This document shows, in pieces, positions 25,195 through 34,281 of a stretch of DNA of 64,000 nucleotides. Source of the DNA: Corticibacter populi (lineage in GTDB: Bacteria > Pseudomonadota > Gammaproteobacteria > Burkholderiales > Burkholderiaceae_C); contig NZ_SGWR01000004.1 of the NCBI RefSeq assembly GCF_004217315.1, positions 479,689 through 543,688 on the forward strand. Reading direction: 5' to 3'. Each line of letters starts with the position of its first letter. The stretch's first letter is position 1. Under the pieces are notes generated by a model that was not told where the DNA came from, ran no database searches, and saw only the letters and a program-made list of their open reading frames with translations. Position numbers and translations under genes: made by a program.

Positions 25195-25214
25195 TTGTAG
25201 TGCAGGCACTACAA
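25195..25214. promoter_or_regulatory. perfect 20-bp palindrome upstream of the transporter-cyanase operon
   Basis: TTGTAGTGC and GCACTACAA flank a central AG. It lies 128 bp upstream of the binding-protein start, in the 233-bp gap after the response-regulator gene. The inner GTAGTGC-AG-GCACTAC has the 7-2-7 geometry typical of NarL-type response regulators, although the heptamer differs from the NarL consensus. It is the best candidate operator for the adjacent NarL-like regulator. Confidence 0.6.
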
Positions 25215-25300
25215 ACAGGGTCGGAAGAGGGGGGAGGGAGGGATTCGGCCTGCCCGATGACGCCCGGCGCGTCCCGGAACCACCTTGTGCGTCTCGGCGT

Positions 25301-26005
25301 TCAAAGCCGCTGACCGTGGCGCTCCGCGGACAGGGCCAGTTCCACGTCGTTGCGCGCGCCGGTTTTCTCCAGGATGCGGGTCCGGTAGGTGCTGATGGTG
25401 TTGACAGCCAGACCAAGCTGGGCGCCGATCTCGCTGACGCTGTGGCCTTCGATCAGCAGCCGGAATACCTGGTGCTCGCGGTGCGAAAGCGCATCGCCAG
25501 CGTGGCGCCTGCCGATGGCCATGGCCAGCGCCGTGGCGGTCTGTGGCGAGACATAGACCTCGCCTCGCGCGGCCTGGCGCACGGCTTCGACCATCACGTC
25601 CGGGTCCACGCTCTTGTTGAGGTAACCGGCTGCGCCCAGTTTGATGCAACGCGCCGCGTACTGGCGCTCCGGGTACGTGCTGAGCATCAGCACCGGCAGG
25701 TCGGGCCACTGCCGGCGCAGCACGGGCAGCACTTCCAGACCGTCCTGGCCGGGCAGGGCGATGTCGAGCAGCACCACGTCGAGCCCGCCGCCGGCCTGGC
25801 AGGCCGCGGTGCCGCTGAGCACCTCGGGGCCGGTGGCTGCCTCGGCGGCGACGGTGATGGCCGGTGCGCCATTGGCCGGATCGCACAGGAGCTGCTTGAT
25901 ACCTTCGCGCACGATGCGGTGGTCGTCGCCCAGCAGTACCCGGATGGGCGTCGGCGGCAGGCCCTCCCGTGCCTCCTGTCCCTGTGGCGCCATCATGCCT
26001 TGCAT
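25301..26005 (-). CDS. NarL/FixJ-type response regulator, 234 aa
   Basis: The receiver domain (about 20-140) has the acidic pair Asp27/Asp28, phospho-acceptor Asp81 (VVLLDIALPGQDG) and Lys131 (YLNKS). A LuxR/GerE helix-turn-helix (about 172-232: LSHREHQVFRLLIEGHSVSEIGAQLGLAVNTISTYRTRIL) follows. It overlaps the 3' end of the histidine kinase gene by 13 bases if the ATG behind the strong GGAGG site is used. Two further in-frame ATGs follow, one of which overlaps the kinase stop as ATGA. It is encoded directly upstream of the transporter-cyanase operon in the same direction, so it most likely regulates that operon. Confidence 0.93.
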   Translation of the reverse strand: MQGMMAPQGQEAREGLPPTPIRVLLGDDHRIVREGIKQLLCDPANGAPAITVAAEAATGPEVLSGTAACQAGGGLDVVLLDIALPGQDGLEVLPVLRRQWPDLPVLMLSTYPERQYAARCIKLGAAGYLNKSVDPDVMVEAVRQAARGEVYVSPQTATALAMAIGRRHAGDALSHREHQVFRLLIEGHSVSEIGAQLGLAVNTISTYRTRILEKTGARNDVELALSAERHGQRL

Positions 26006-27240
26006 GGGGCCTCCTGCGCGGCACCGGCTGGCAAGGTCGGTGCCGGGGCCGATGGCGCGGCGACAACGGGCAGGCGCAGGGTCAGCGTGGTGCCCGCGCC
26101 CGGCTGGCTTTGCACGCTGATCGCCCCGCCCCAATGCAGGGCACGTTCGCGCATGCCCTGGATGCCATAGGCCGTGGGTGCGGTGAAGGCGGTGGGCGCC
26201 GCGCCGCGGCCGTCATCCTGGACGGACAGCGCCAGCCACGCGCCCTGCAGTTCCATGCGCACGGCGATGGCTTGGGCCTGGGCATGTCGTCCCACGTTGG
26301 ATAGCATTTCCTGGAAGATGCGGAACACTGCGGTGGCCTGGTCATCGGGCAGCTCCAGGGTTTCGGGGATGCTGGCGTGCCAGTCCAGCGCCAACTCGGC
26401 GGTCTGCGCGAATTCCTGAGCCTGCCATTCGAGCGCCGCCCACAGACCCTGGTGGTCGAGGATGCTAGGGCGCAGCGCGGTGATGATGCGCCCCACATTG
26501 GTCACGGCGGCCTCGATCAGGCGTCCCATATTGGTGCATTTGGCACGCATCAGGCTGCGGGCCTGCCGGGCCGCGTCGGCATCGCATGCATCCTGCTCCG
26601 CCATGCGTTTTTGCAGCCAGTTCACGTCCATTTTCAGGGCCACCAGCATGCTGCCGAGTTCGTCATGGACCTCGCGGGCGATGCGGGTGCGCTCGTCCTC
26701 GCGCACATGGTCCATCCAGGCCGAGAGTTCTCGCACCTGCAGCAGCGCCGAGGACAGCTCGCGCGTGCGCTCGGCGACGCGCTGCTCCAGGGTTTCGTTG
26801 GCCTGGCGCAGTGCGTCCGCGTCGCGCCGGCGCTGGGTGATGTCGATGAAGGTGACGACGGCGCCCACCACCGCGCCATCGTCGATCACCGGGTGGCTGG
26901 AATACTCCACCGGGAAGTGCGTGCCGTCGTGGCGCCAGAACACTTCGTCGTCGACACGGCAGGGGTTCTTGCGCCGGAAAGCATCGAAGATCGTGCAGTC
27001 CTGCTCTGGATAGTGGCTGCCGTCGGCATGCGAGTGGTGGGTGATCAGGTGCATGTTGCTCCCGATTAGGTCCTCGGGCCGGTAGCCCAGCATGGTGGCG
27101 CCTGCATGGTTGATGAACATGCAGCGGCCCTGCAGGTCCAGGCCATAGACGCCCTCGCCGGTGGAGTCCAGCAGCAGGCGCAGCTGATCGCGCCAGGGCG
27201 CGGGTGTTTCCGGATGGGGAGAGATCGTGGAAGTTGCCAT
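25993..27240 (-). CDS. cytoplasmic PAS-domain sensor histidine kinase, NarX/HisKA_3 type, 415 aa
   Basis: No membrane helix is visible. A PAS domain occupies about residues 17-137 (LLLDSTGEGVYGLDLQGRCMFINHAG, then DDEVFWRHDGTHFPVEY) and contains several Cys and His residues (HHSHADGSHYPEQDC). A coiled coil (138-180) leads to the HisKA_3 domain with phospho-acceptor His192 in REVHDELGS, and to an HATPase domain with the N box EMLSNVGRHA and G box QDDGRGAAP. The start at MATSTISP lacks a strong ribosome site. It forms a two-gene unit with the response regulator. The signal is unknown; a soluble PAS sensor suggests an internal cue such as nitrogen status, redox or cyanate itself. Confidence 0.92.
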   Translation of the reverse strand: MATSTISPHPETPAPWRDQLRLLLDSTGEGVYGLDLQGRCMFINHAGATMLGYRPEDLIGSNMHLITHHSHADGSHYPEQDCTIFDAFRRKNPCRVDDEVFWRHDGTHFPVEYSSHPVIDDGAVVGAVVTFIDITQRRRDADALRQANETLEQRVAERTRELSSALLQVRELSAWMDHVREDERTRIAREVHDELGSMLVALKMDVNWLQKRMAEQDACDADAARQARSLMRAKCTNMGRLIEAAVTNVGRIITALRPSILDHQGLWAALEWQAQEFAQTAELALDWHASIPETLELPDDQATAVFRIFQEMLSNVGRHAQAQAIAVRMELQGAWLALSVQDDGRGAAPTAFTAPTAYGIQGMRERALHWGGAISVQSQPGAGTTLTLRLPVVAAPSAPAPTLPAGAAQEAPCKA

Positions 27241-27461
27241 GGTTTGCGGGCAAGCAAAAGATGTGCCCTGCAATGGTGCAGTCAGCTCGGGAGGTCCGCT
27301 CGCAGCCGGTCTTTTGCAGCCGGCTCCTGTGGCCGCCCCTTGGCACGTCCGTACCGGGACAGGAAAACGCATGCCAAGACAGGCCTTGCGTTGATAATGG
27401 CCGTTCGAGGTTGCAGGCGCCGGGCCTGCGCAAACCCGCCACCGACAGACGGAGACAAACC

Positions 27462-28592
27462 ATGTTGCTCAACGACGACCAGACCCTGATCCGCGAGGCC
27501 GTGCGCGCCTTCGTGCGCGACGAGATCACGCCGCATGCGGCGGAATGGGACCGCCGGCACCATTTTCCGAGAGACGTGCATCAGGGCCTGGCGGCGCTGG
27601 GCGCCTATGGCATCTGCGTACCTGCCGAGCATGGCGGCGCAGGCCTGGACTACCTGACGCTGGCGCTGGTGCTCGAGGAGATCGCCGCTGGCGATGGCGG
27701 CACCAGCACCGCCATCAGCGTGACCAACTGCCCGGTCAATGCCATCCTGATCCGCTATGGCAGCCAGATGCAGAAGCACCAATGGCTCGAGCCGCTGGCG
27801 CAGGGCCGGATGCTGGGTGCCTTTTGCCTGACCGAGCCGCATGTGGGCTCCGACGCCTCTGCGTTGCGCACCACCGCCGAGCGCCGCGGCGACGAATACG
27901 TGATCAACGGCGTCAAGCAGTTCATCACCAGCGGCAAGAACGGACAGGTGGCCATCGTCATCGCGGTGACCGACAAGGGTGCCGGCAAGAAAGGCATGAG
28001 CGCGTTCATCGTGCCCACCGACAACCCCGGTTACCGCGTCGAACGCATCGAGGACAAGCTCGGGCAGCATTCGAGCGACACCGCACAGATCCGCTTCGAG
28101 GACTGCCGCATCCCGCTCGAGAACCGCATCGGCGCGGAGGGCGAGGGCTACCGGATCGCGCTCTCCTCGCTGGAGGGCGGGCGCATCGGCATCGCCGCGC
28201 AAAGTGTGGGCATGGCGCGTGCTGCCTTCGAGGCGGCGGTGCGCTACGCCCGCGAGCGCGAGAGCTTTGGCCGCGCCATCATCGATCATCAGGCGGTGGG
28301 CTTCCGGCTGGCCGAATGCGACACACAGATCGAGGCGGCGCGCCAGCTCATCTGGCACGCCGCCAGCCTGCGCGATGCCGGCCAGCCCTGCCTGCGCGAG
28401 GCCGCCATGGCCAAGCTGTTCGCCAGTGAGATGGCCGAGCGCGTGTGCAGCGCGGCCATCCAGACACTGGGCGGCTATGGCTACGTGAATGACTTCCCGG
28501 TGGAGCGCATCTACCGGGACGTGCGGGTGTGCCAGATCTACGAGGGTACCAGCGATGTGCAGAAGATCCTGATCCAGCGCGCGCTGGGCTGA
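27462..28592 (+). CDS. acyl-CoA dehydrogenase, short/medium-chain type, 376 aa
   Basis: A flavoenzyme introducing a trans-2 double bond into an acyl-CoA. The FAD/substrate signatures FCLTEPHVGSDASALRT and TLGGYGYVNDFPVERIYRDVRVCQIYEGTSDVQK are present, with the catalytic Glu in YEGTSD (about 361), the C-terminal position usual for short- and medium-chain enzymes and unlike the ivd gene at 13.8 kb. GGAG precedes the ATG by seven bases. It is divergent from the sensor kinase gene across 221 bp and convergent with the TetR gene. Chain-length preference cannot be read from sequence. Confidence 0.9.
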   Translation: MLLNDDQTLIREAVRAFVRDEITPHAAEWDRRHHFPRDVHQGLAALGAYGICVPAEHGGAGLDYLTLALVLEEIAAGDGGTSTAISVTNCPVNAILIRYGSQMQKHQWLEPLAQGRMLGAFCLTEPHVGSDASALRTTAERRGDEYVINGVKQFITSGKNGQVAIVIAVTDKGAGKKGMSAFIVPTDNPGYRVERIEDKLGQHSSDTAQIRFEDCRIPLENRIGAEGEGYRIALSSLEGGRIGIAAQSVGMARAAFEAAVRYARERESFGRAIIDHQAVGFRLAECDTQIEAARQLIWHAASLRDAGQPCLREAAMAKLFASEMAERVCSAAIQTLGGYGYVNDFPVERIYRDVRVCQIYEGTSDVQKILIQRALG

Positions 28593-28650
28593 TGCCCCGC
28601 GCCGGTGGCGGCCTGTGGGGCGACGCTGCAGCGCACGCTTGCGGCGGCAG

Positions 28651-29328
28651 CTACGCAGGGTGCGCCGCATCGCTGGCGGCCAGTGCGGCGGGGGTGATGC
28701 CCACGCCATGCAGAACGATGTCCATGGCGGCCTCCACGGCTTCGCGCAAGTCAAAGGCACCGGGGGTGAGCACCCAGAGGTCGATCAGGCCCAGCAGCGC
28801 GTGCTGCATGGTCTTGGCGGCGTTCTCCGGGCTGACGCCCGCGCGCAGCAGGGGACGCACCCGGGGATGGCCAAAGGCCATCAGATTGCGGTCGTAGAAC
28901 GCCTGGTGTGCCTGCAGCATGCGCTCGCGCACGGCATCCATCTCCTCGGTGTATTCGATCTGGTAGTTGGCGATCTCCAGCAGCCGCCGCACCTGGGCAT
29001 CGTCGATGATGACCATCAGGCTGTCGCGCAGGATCTGCTGCAGCGATCCGATGGCGGCACCGGCGCTGCCTTCCTCCAGTTGCGGGCAGACGCCGCCGCC
29101 CCCGAGGTAGCACTGCTCGATCGGCCATGGGATCCGCTCCATCATGGCGTTGAACAGATCGGCCTTGTCCTTGAAATGCCAGTAGATGGCGCCCCGCGTG
29201 ATGCCGGCCTCGCTGGCAATGGCCTGCAGCGAGGTGCGCGAGACACCCTGCTGCTGGAACAGCCTTTCGGCCGCATCCAGAATCTGGTTGCGTGTCTCCA
29301 ATGCCTCTTCTTTGGTTCTGCGTGCCAT
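28651..29328 (-). CDS. TetR/AcrR-family repressor of the RND efflux operon, 225 aa
   Basis: The N-terminal helix-turn-helix (about 10-57: TRNQILDAAERLFQQQGVSRTSLQAIASEAGITRGAIYWHFKDKADLF) is almost that of AcrR/TtgR/MexZ-type repressors. The C-terminal ligand domain has the TetR_C AcrR-like pattern. It is divergent from a complete RND pump operon, and an AcrR-type operator lies between them, so it most likely represses the pump and possibly itself until a toxic ligand binds. Confidence 0.93.
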   Translation of the reverse strand: MARRTKEEALETRNQILDAAERLFQQQGVSRTSLQAIASEAGITRGAIYWHFKDKADLFNAMMERIPWPIEQCYLGGGGVCPQLEEGSAGAAIGSLQQILRDSLMVIIDDAQVRRLLEIANYQIEYTEEMDAVRERMLQAHQAFYDRNLMAFGHPRVRPLLRAGVSPENAAKTMQHALLGLIDLWVLTPGAFDLREAVEAAMDIVLHGVGITPAALAASDAAHPA

Positions 29329-29407
29329 TGCGGTGCGCCTTTTCTAAGTGCTGCCGGGAAATGAAATAGCGGGCGCCGCCAGACGGCACCGGATCTCGGG
29401 CCATTAT

Positions 29408-29437
29408 TTCACATACATGCCTGAATGTATGTATACT
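29408..29437 (+). promoter_or_regulatory. sigma-70 promoter of the RND efflux operon
   Basis: TTCACA (29408-29413) and TATACT (29432-29437) are separated by 18 bp, each one mismatch from consensus. The spacer is filled by the AcrR-like operator, so repressor binding would block RNA polymerase. The start codon of the first pump gene lies 325 bp downstream, implying a long leader unless another promoter exists. Confidence 0.65.
29411..29432. promoter_or_regulatory. AcrR/TtgR-type operator
   Basis: ACATACAT-N6-ATGTATGT is a perfect 8-bp inverted repeat. It matches the known AcrR operator arms TACATACAT/ATGTATGTA at the same 6-bp spacing, with only the outermost left base changed. Its position between the divergent TetR and pump genes supports the role. 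Confidence 0.88.
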
Positions 29438-29762
29438 CCTACGCTTTCGTCAATTGCTGCGCGGTGCAGGGGCGGTGGCGGTGCAGGTCGCCACGCCGCT
29501 TGTTGCGGTGCACAATAGGCGTCTGATGAACGCTTTGTCCGACTTTTCCGGACCATCCCAACTGGCATGGGGGATGCGCGGCCGGCCTGGATCCATGAAC
29601 CCGTGGGTCGAAGGGGCTGGCGCCGTCCGATGTGCCGGTGTCCGGGCTGGCCGAGGCGGTGCGGCGGCGCGTTCCTTTCGTTCATTTTTGTCGAACCCCT
29701 GCCGAACCACATGGCCGCGACGGCGCGGCGCATCTACACCACTTTCGACGCAAAGGATCAGC
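29438..29762 (+). other. 325-nt leader before the RND operon; no gene recognised
   Basis: Between the promoter and the periplasmic adaptor start codon no separate coding sequence, RNA family or terminator could be supported. One frame stays open through it into the adaptor gene (ATGs at 29526 and 29595), but the translation is low-complexity and lacks family similarity. A second promoter nearer the gene is possible. Confidence 0.4.
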
Positions 29763-31067
29763 ATGCGCAACCACCAGTCATTCTCTCTTGTCAGTCAGCC
29801 CCGCGGGGTTTCGGGCGCTGCCATACGGCGCGGCAGCGTTGGCGCCGTTTGCCTGGCGCTGGCTGTGCTGGTCCTGCCTGGGTGCGGGGATGACAAGGCC
29901 GCGCAGGCCGGGGGAGCTGCGCAGCAGCAACAGATGCCCGCGCCGGAAGTCGGCGTGATCGTCGCCAAGGTGGCTACGGTGGGAGTGGTGACGGAGCTGC
30001 CGGGCCGCGTCGAGGCCTCGCGCACTGCGCAAGTGCGTGCGCGCGCTGCGGGCATTCTCAACAAGCGGCTCTTCACCGAAGGCAGTGACGTCAAGACCGG
30101 CCAGTTGCTGATGCAGATCGATGCCGCGCCGTATCAGGCCGAAGTGCAAAGCGCCAAGGCCAACCTGGCGAGAGCCGAGGCTGCACTGGTGCAGAGCAAG
30201 GCGGTGGTCGATCGCTATCGCCCGCTGGTCAGCGTCAATGCCGTCAGCCAGCTGGATTTCGACAACGCCGATGCCACCTTCAAGGCTGCGCAGGCCGAGG
30301 TGGCGGCGGCCAGGGCGGCGGTGCGCACCGCCGAGATCAATTTGGGCTACGCGAATGTCACGGCGCCGATTTCGGGCCGCATCGGCCGGGCGCTGGTGAC
30401 CGAGGGCGCGCTGGTGGGGCAGGGCGAAACCACGCCTCTGGCGGTGATCCAGCAGATCGACCCGGTGTATGTCAATTTCACCCAATCGACCACCGAGGTG
30501 CTGAAGCTGCGGCGTGATCTGCAGGACGGGCGTCTGGTGCGGGCCGCTGGCGGCGAGGCGGCCAGGGTCAGCGTGCTGCTCGACGACGGCAGCGACTACG
30601 GCGAGCCCGGCCGTCTGCTGTTCACCGATCTGACGGTGGATCCTACCAGCAGCCAGGTGACGTTGCGCGCCGAGCTGCCGAACCCGGACGGCCTGCTGCT
30701 GCCCGGCATGTACGTGCGTGTGCGTCTGGAGCAGGCGCAGGTGGCCAATGCCATCTCCGTGCCGCAACAGGCCGTTACCCGCAGCCAGCAGGGCGACACG
30801 CTGACGGTGGTGGATGCCGAAGGCAATCGCCAGGTGCGCAGCGTCAAGCTCGGCGACGCCGCCAGCGACAACCGCTGGGTGGTGCTCGAAGGTTTGCAGG
30901 AGGGTGAGCAGGTCATGGTCGACGGCTTTCAGCGCGTGGGCATGATGCCACCGGGTACCAAGGTCAAGGCCGTGCCATGGAGCGCGCCGGGCGCGCCAGC
31001 CCCGTCCGCCGCAGCTGCCGAGGCACCCGCGAGCGGGACCGAGGCCAGCGCCAACGCCAAGCAGTAA
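29763..31067 (+). CDS. RND efflux periplasmic adaptor lipoprotein (AcrA/TtgA type), 434 aa
   Basis: The membrane-fusion subunit that links the inner-membrane pump to the outer-membrane channel. The signal peptide ends in lipobox LPGC (Cys41). Lipoyl/barrel-sandwich halves (ELPGRVEASRTAQVRARAAGILNKRLFTEGSDVKTGQLLMQID and NLGYANVTAPISGRIGRALVTEGALVGQ) surround a helical hairpin (about 120-185), followed by the beta-barrel and membrane-proximal domains and a low-complexity Ala/Pro tail. AAAGGA precedes the ATG. It is the first gene of a three-gene operon, 12 bp before the pump gene. Confidence 0.94.
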   Translation: MRNHQSFSLVSQPRGVSGAAIRRGSVGAVCLALAVLVLPGCGDDKAAQAGGAAQQQQMPAPEVGVIVAKVATVGVVTELPGRVEASRTAQVRARAAGILNKRLFTEGSDVKTGQLLMQIDAAPYQAEVQSAKANLARAEAALVQSKAVVDRYRPLVSVNAVSQLDFDNADATFKAAQAEVAAARAAVRTAEINLGYANVTAPISGRIGRALVTEGALVGQGETTPLAVIQQIDPVYVNFTQSTTEVLKLRRDLQDGRLVRAAGGEAARVSVLLDDGSDYGEPGRLLFTDLTVDPTSSQVTLRAELPNPDGLLLPGMYVRVRLEQAQVANAISVPQQAVTRSQQGDTLTVVDAEGNRQVRSVKLGDAASDNRWVVLEGLQEGEQVMVDGFQRVGMMPPGTKVKAVPWSAPGAPAPSAAAAEAPASGTEASANAKQ

Positions 31068-31079
31068 GGAGCGCCCCGA

Positions 31080-34000
31080 ATGGCCAAGTTTTTCATTGAT
31101 CGTCCGATCTTCGCCTGGGTGGTGGCGCTGTTCATCATCGTGATCGGACTGGTGTCCTACCAGCAGTTGCCGGTGGCGCAGTACCCGTCGGTGGCGCCGC
31201 CCACCATCTCCATTTCCGCGACTTATCCTGGCGCCTCCGCCGAGGTGCTCGACGAGACCGTGCTGTCGGTCATCGAACGGGAGATGAACGGTTCGCCCGG
31301 CCTGGCCTACATGGAGTCGAGCAGCCAGGCCAACGGCCGAGGCGAAATCGTGCTCAGCTTCGAGCCCGGCACCAATGCCGATCTGGCTCAGGTGGACGTG
31401 CAGAACCGCCTTTCGCAGGCGACTCCGCGCCTGCCTGCGGCGGTGACGCAGCAGGGCATCCAGGTCGAGAAAGCGTCCTCGACCTTCCTGATGGTGGTTT
31501 CGCTGGTTTCGACCCGCGACGACTACAGTGCCTATGATCTGGGCGACTATGTCTCTCGCAATGTGCTGCCTGAGATCCAGCGTGTCAATGGCGTCGGCAA
31601 GGCGCAGTTGTTCGCGGCCGAGCGGGCTTTGCGCATCTGGGTCGATCCGGCCAAGCTGACCGGCTACAGCCTGTCCACCGCCGATGTGACGGCGGCCATC
31701 GCGGCCCAGAACGCGCAGGTCTCGTCCGGCACCCTGGGCGACATGCCCAGCCCGGAAACGCAGGCCATTTTCGCCACGGTGGTGATGCAGGGCCAGCTGA
31801 CCAATGCCGAAGAGTTCGGCAACATCGTGTTGCGTGCCAACAGCGACGGCTCGACCGTGCGCCTGCGCGATGTCGCCACCGTCGAGCTGGGCATCGAGTC
31901 CTACGCGTTCGGCTCCCGGCTCAACGGCAAGCCGGCCGTGGCGCTCGGCGTGCAGCTGTCGCCGACGGGCAATGCCATGGCCACCGCCGAAGCCGTGCGC
32001 GAGCGCATGGCCGAGCTCGAACCCTTCTTCCCGCAGGGGGTGGAGTGGGTCATCCCGTATGACACCTCGAAGTTCGTCGACATTTCGATGCAGCAGGTGG
32101 CCCACACGCTGATCGAGGCCATCGCGCTGGTGTTCGTGGTGATGTTCCTGTTCCTGCAGAACTGGCGCTACACCATCATCCCGACCATCGTGGTGCCGAT
32201 CGCGTTGCTGGGCACGCTGGGCGTGCTGTACCTGGCAGGTTTCTCTTTGAACGTGCTTTCCATGTTTGGCATGGTGCTGGTCATCGGCATCGTGGTCGAC
32301 GACGCCATCATCGTGGTCGAGAACGTCGAGCGCATCATGAGCGAGGAGGGTCTCTCGCCGCTGCAGGCCAGCCGCAAGGCCATGAGCCAGATTTCCGGCG
32401 CCATTGTCGGCGTGACCCTGGTGCTGATCGCGGTGTTCGTGCCGCTGGCCTTCTTCAGCGGTTCGATCGGCAACATCTATCGCCAGTTCGCGGTGACCAT
32501 GACGGTCTCGATCGCCTTCTCGGCGTTCCTGGCGCTGTCGCTGACACCGGCGCTGTGCGCCACCTTCCTCAAGCCCGTCGTGGCCGGGCACAACCACGCC
32601 AAGCGCGGCTTCTTCGGCTGGTTCAACAACGCTTTTACCCGCACTGCCAAGGGCTATGAGGGCACGCTGGCCAAAGTGCTCAAGCGCAGCTATGTGATGC
32701 TGGTCGTGTACCTGGCGATCGGCGCGGCGGTGGCCTGGCTGTACAACCGCCTGCCATCGTCCTTCCTGCCGAATGAGGACCAGGGCTTCGTCATCAACAG
32801 CGTCCAGCTGCCGCCGGGCGCGACCCAGCACCGCACGCTGGAAGCCATCAAGACGGCCGAGGGATTCTTCATGGAGCAGCCGGAGGTGGAGAACGTGGTG
32901 TCGATCCTCGGCTTCAGCTTCACCGGCCAGGGCCAGAACGCCGCGCTGCAATTCGTCACGCTCAAGGACTGGTCCGAGCGCAAGGGCGCCGAGCACACTG
33001 CCGACGCCATTGCCGGCCGCGCCATGGGCTACCTTGGCCAGGTGCGCGATGCCTTCATGTACACGCTGTCGCCGCCGCCGATCTCGGAGTTGGGCAATGC
33101 CACCGGTTTCACCTTCCGGCTGCAGGATCGCAGCGGCCAGGGACATGATGCACTGATCCAGGCGCGCAACCAGCTGCTGGGCATGGTGGCGCAAAGTCCG
33201 GTGCTCTCGGGCGTGCGGCCTGACGGCCTTGAAGACGCGCCGCAACTGCGGCTCGAGATCGACAGAGACAAGGCCAACGCGCTGGGCGTGGGGTTCGCCT
33301 CGATCAACAGCACCATCTCGACGGCGCTGGGTTCGTCCTACGTCAACGATTTCCCCAACAGCGGCCGCCTGCAGCGCGTGATGGTGCAGGCCGAGGCGAC
33401 GGCACGCATGCAGCCCGAGGATTTGCTGGCCCTGACGGCTCTCAACAGCGATGGTGCGGCCGTGCCGTTCTCGGCCTTCGCCACCACGCGCTGGGTTACC
33501 GGACCGATGCAGGTGGTGCGCTACAACGGTTACCCGGCCGTGAAGATCGCCGGCGATGCCGCTGCCGGCTACAGCACCGGCGAGGCCATGGCCGAGATGG
33601 AGCGGCTGGCGGCGCAACTGCCGCAGGGCTTCGGCTTCGAGTGGACCGGCCAGTCGCGCGAGGAAAAACTGGCCGGCTCGACGGGCATGATCCTCTATGC
33701 CTTCTCGATCCTGGCTGTGTTCCTCTGCCTGGCCGCGCTCTACGAGAGCTGGTCCATTCCGCTGGCGGTGATCCTGGTGGTGCCGCTGGGTGTGCTGGGC
33801 GTGGTGGGGGCGGTGTATCTGCACGGCCTGCCAAGGGATGTTTACTTCCAGATCGGACTGGTGACCATCATCGGCCTCTCGGCCAAGAACGCCATCCTGA
33901 TCATCGAGTTCGCCAAGGACCTGCAGGCGCAGGGCATGTCGGCCGTGGCGGCAGCCCTGCAGGCGGCACATCTGCGTTTCCGCCCCATCCTCATGACCTC

Positions 34001-34253
34001 GTTGGCCTTCACCATCGGCGTCGTGCCGCTGTACCTGGCCTCGGGCGCGAGCTCGGCCAGCCAGCGCACCATCGGCACCGGCGTGATCGGCGGCATGATC
34101 ACCGGCACCGTGCTGGCGCTGGCGCTGGTGCCAACCTTCTACGTGGTGGTGCGCTCCATCTTCAAGTACAAGCCCAAGCCGGAGGAAGGCGCCGCGCCAC
34201 CGGCCACGCCCCTGCCGCCCGCAGCGCCTGCCGAAGGGACGCACCATGTCTGA
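31080..34253 (+). CDS. RND multidrug efflux pump, HAE1 family (AcrB/TtgB type), 1057 aa
   Basis: The proton-driven inner-membrane pump. It opens with MAKFFIDRPIFAWVVAL, the canonical HAE1 start, and has the expected twelve-helix, two-porter-domain layout. Asp407 and Asp408 (GIVVDDAIIVVENVER) fall at exactly the E. coli AcrB positions for proton relay, and the partner Lys lies in LSAKNAILIIEFAKDL. AAGGAG precedes the start. Length is close to AcrB (1049). Substrates cannot be predicted from sequence alone; the AcrR-like control suggests broad hydrophobic compounds. Confidence 0.96.
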   Translation: MAKFFIDRPIFAWVVALFIIVIGLVSYQQLPVAQYPSVAPPTISISATYPGASAEVLDETVLSVIEREMNGSPGLAYMESSSQANGRGEIVLSFEPGTNADLAQVDVQNRLSQATPRLPAAVTQQGIQVEKASSTFLMVVSLVSTRDDYSAYDLGDYVSRNVLPEIQRVNGVGKAQLFAAERALRIWVDPAKLTGYSLSTADVTAAIAAQNAQVSSGTLGDMPSPETQAIFATVVMQGQLTNAEEFGNIVLRANSDGSTVRLRDVATVELGIESYAFGSRLNGKPAVALGVQLSPTGNAMATAEAVRERMAELEPFFPQGVEWVIPYDTSKFVDISMQQVAHTLIEAIALVFVVMFLFLQNWRYTIIPTIVVPIALLGTLGVLYLAGFSLNVLSMFGMVLVIGIVVDDAIIVVENVERIMSEEGLSPLQASRKAMSQISGAIVGVTLVLIAVFVPLAFFSGSIGNIYRQFAVTMTVSIAFSAFLALSLTPALCATFLKPVVAGHNHAKRGFFGWFNNAFTRTAKGYEGTLAKVLKRSYVMLVVYLAIGAAVAWLYNRLPSSFLPNEDQGFVINSVQLPPGATQHRTLEAIKTAEGFFMEQPEVENVVSILGFSFTGQGQNAALQFVTLKDWSERKGAEHTADAIAGRAMGYLGQVRDAFMYTLSPPPISELGNATGFTFRLQDRSGQGHDALIQARNQLLGMVAQSPVLSGVRPDGLEDAPQLRLEIDRDKANALGVGFASINSTISTALGSSYVNDFPNSGRLQRVMVQAEATARMQPEDLLALTALNSDGAAVPFSAFATTRWVTGPMQVVRYNGYPAVKIAGDAAAGYSTGEAMAEMERLAAQLPQGFGFEWTGQSREEKLAGSTGMILYAFSILAVFLCLAALYESWSIPLAVILVVPLGVLGVVGAVYLHGLPRDVYFQIGLVTIIGLSAKNAILIIEFAKDLQAQGMSAVAAALQAAHLRFRPILMTSLAFTIGVVPLYLASGASSASQRTIGTGVIGGMITGTVLALALVPTFYVVVRSIFKYKPKPEEGAAPPATPLPPAAPAEGTHHV

Positions 34254-34281
34254 TACCACCACCGTGCAAGCCGGAGCCATC

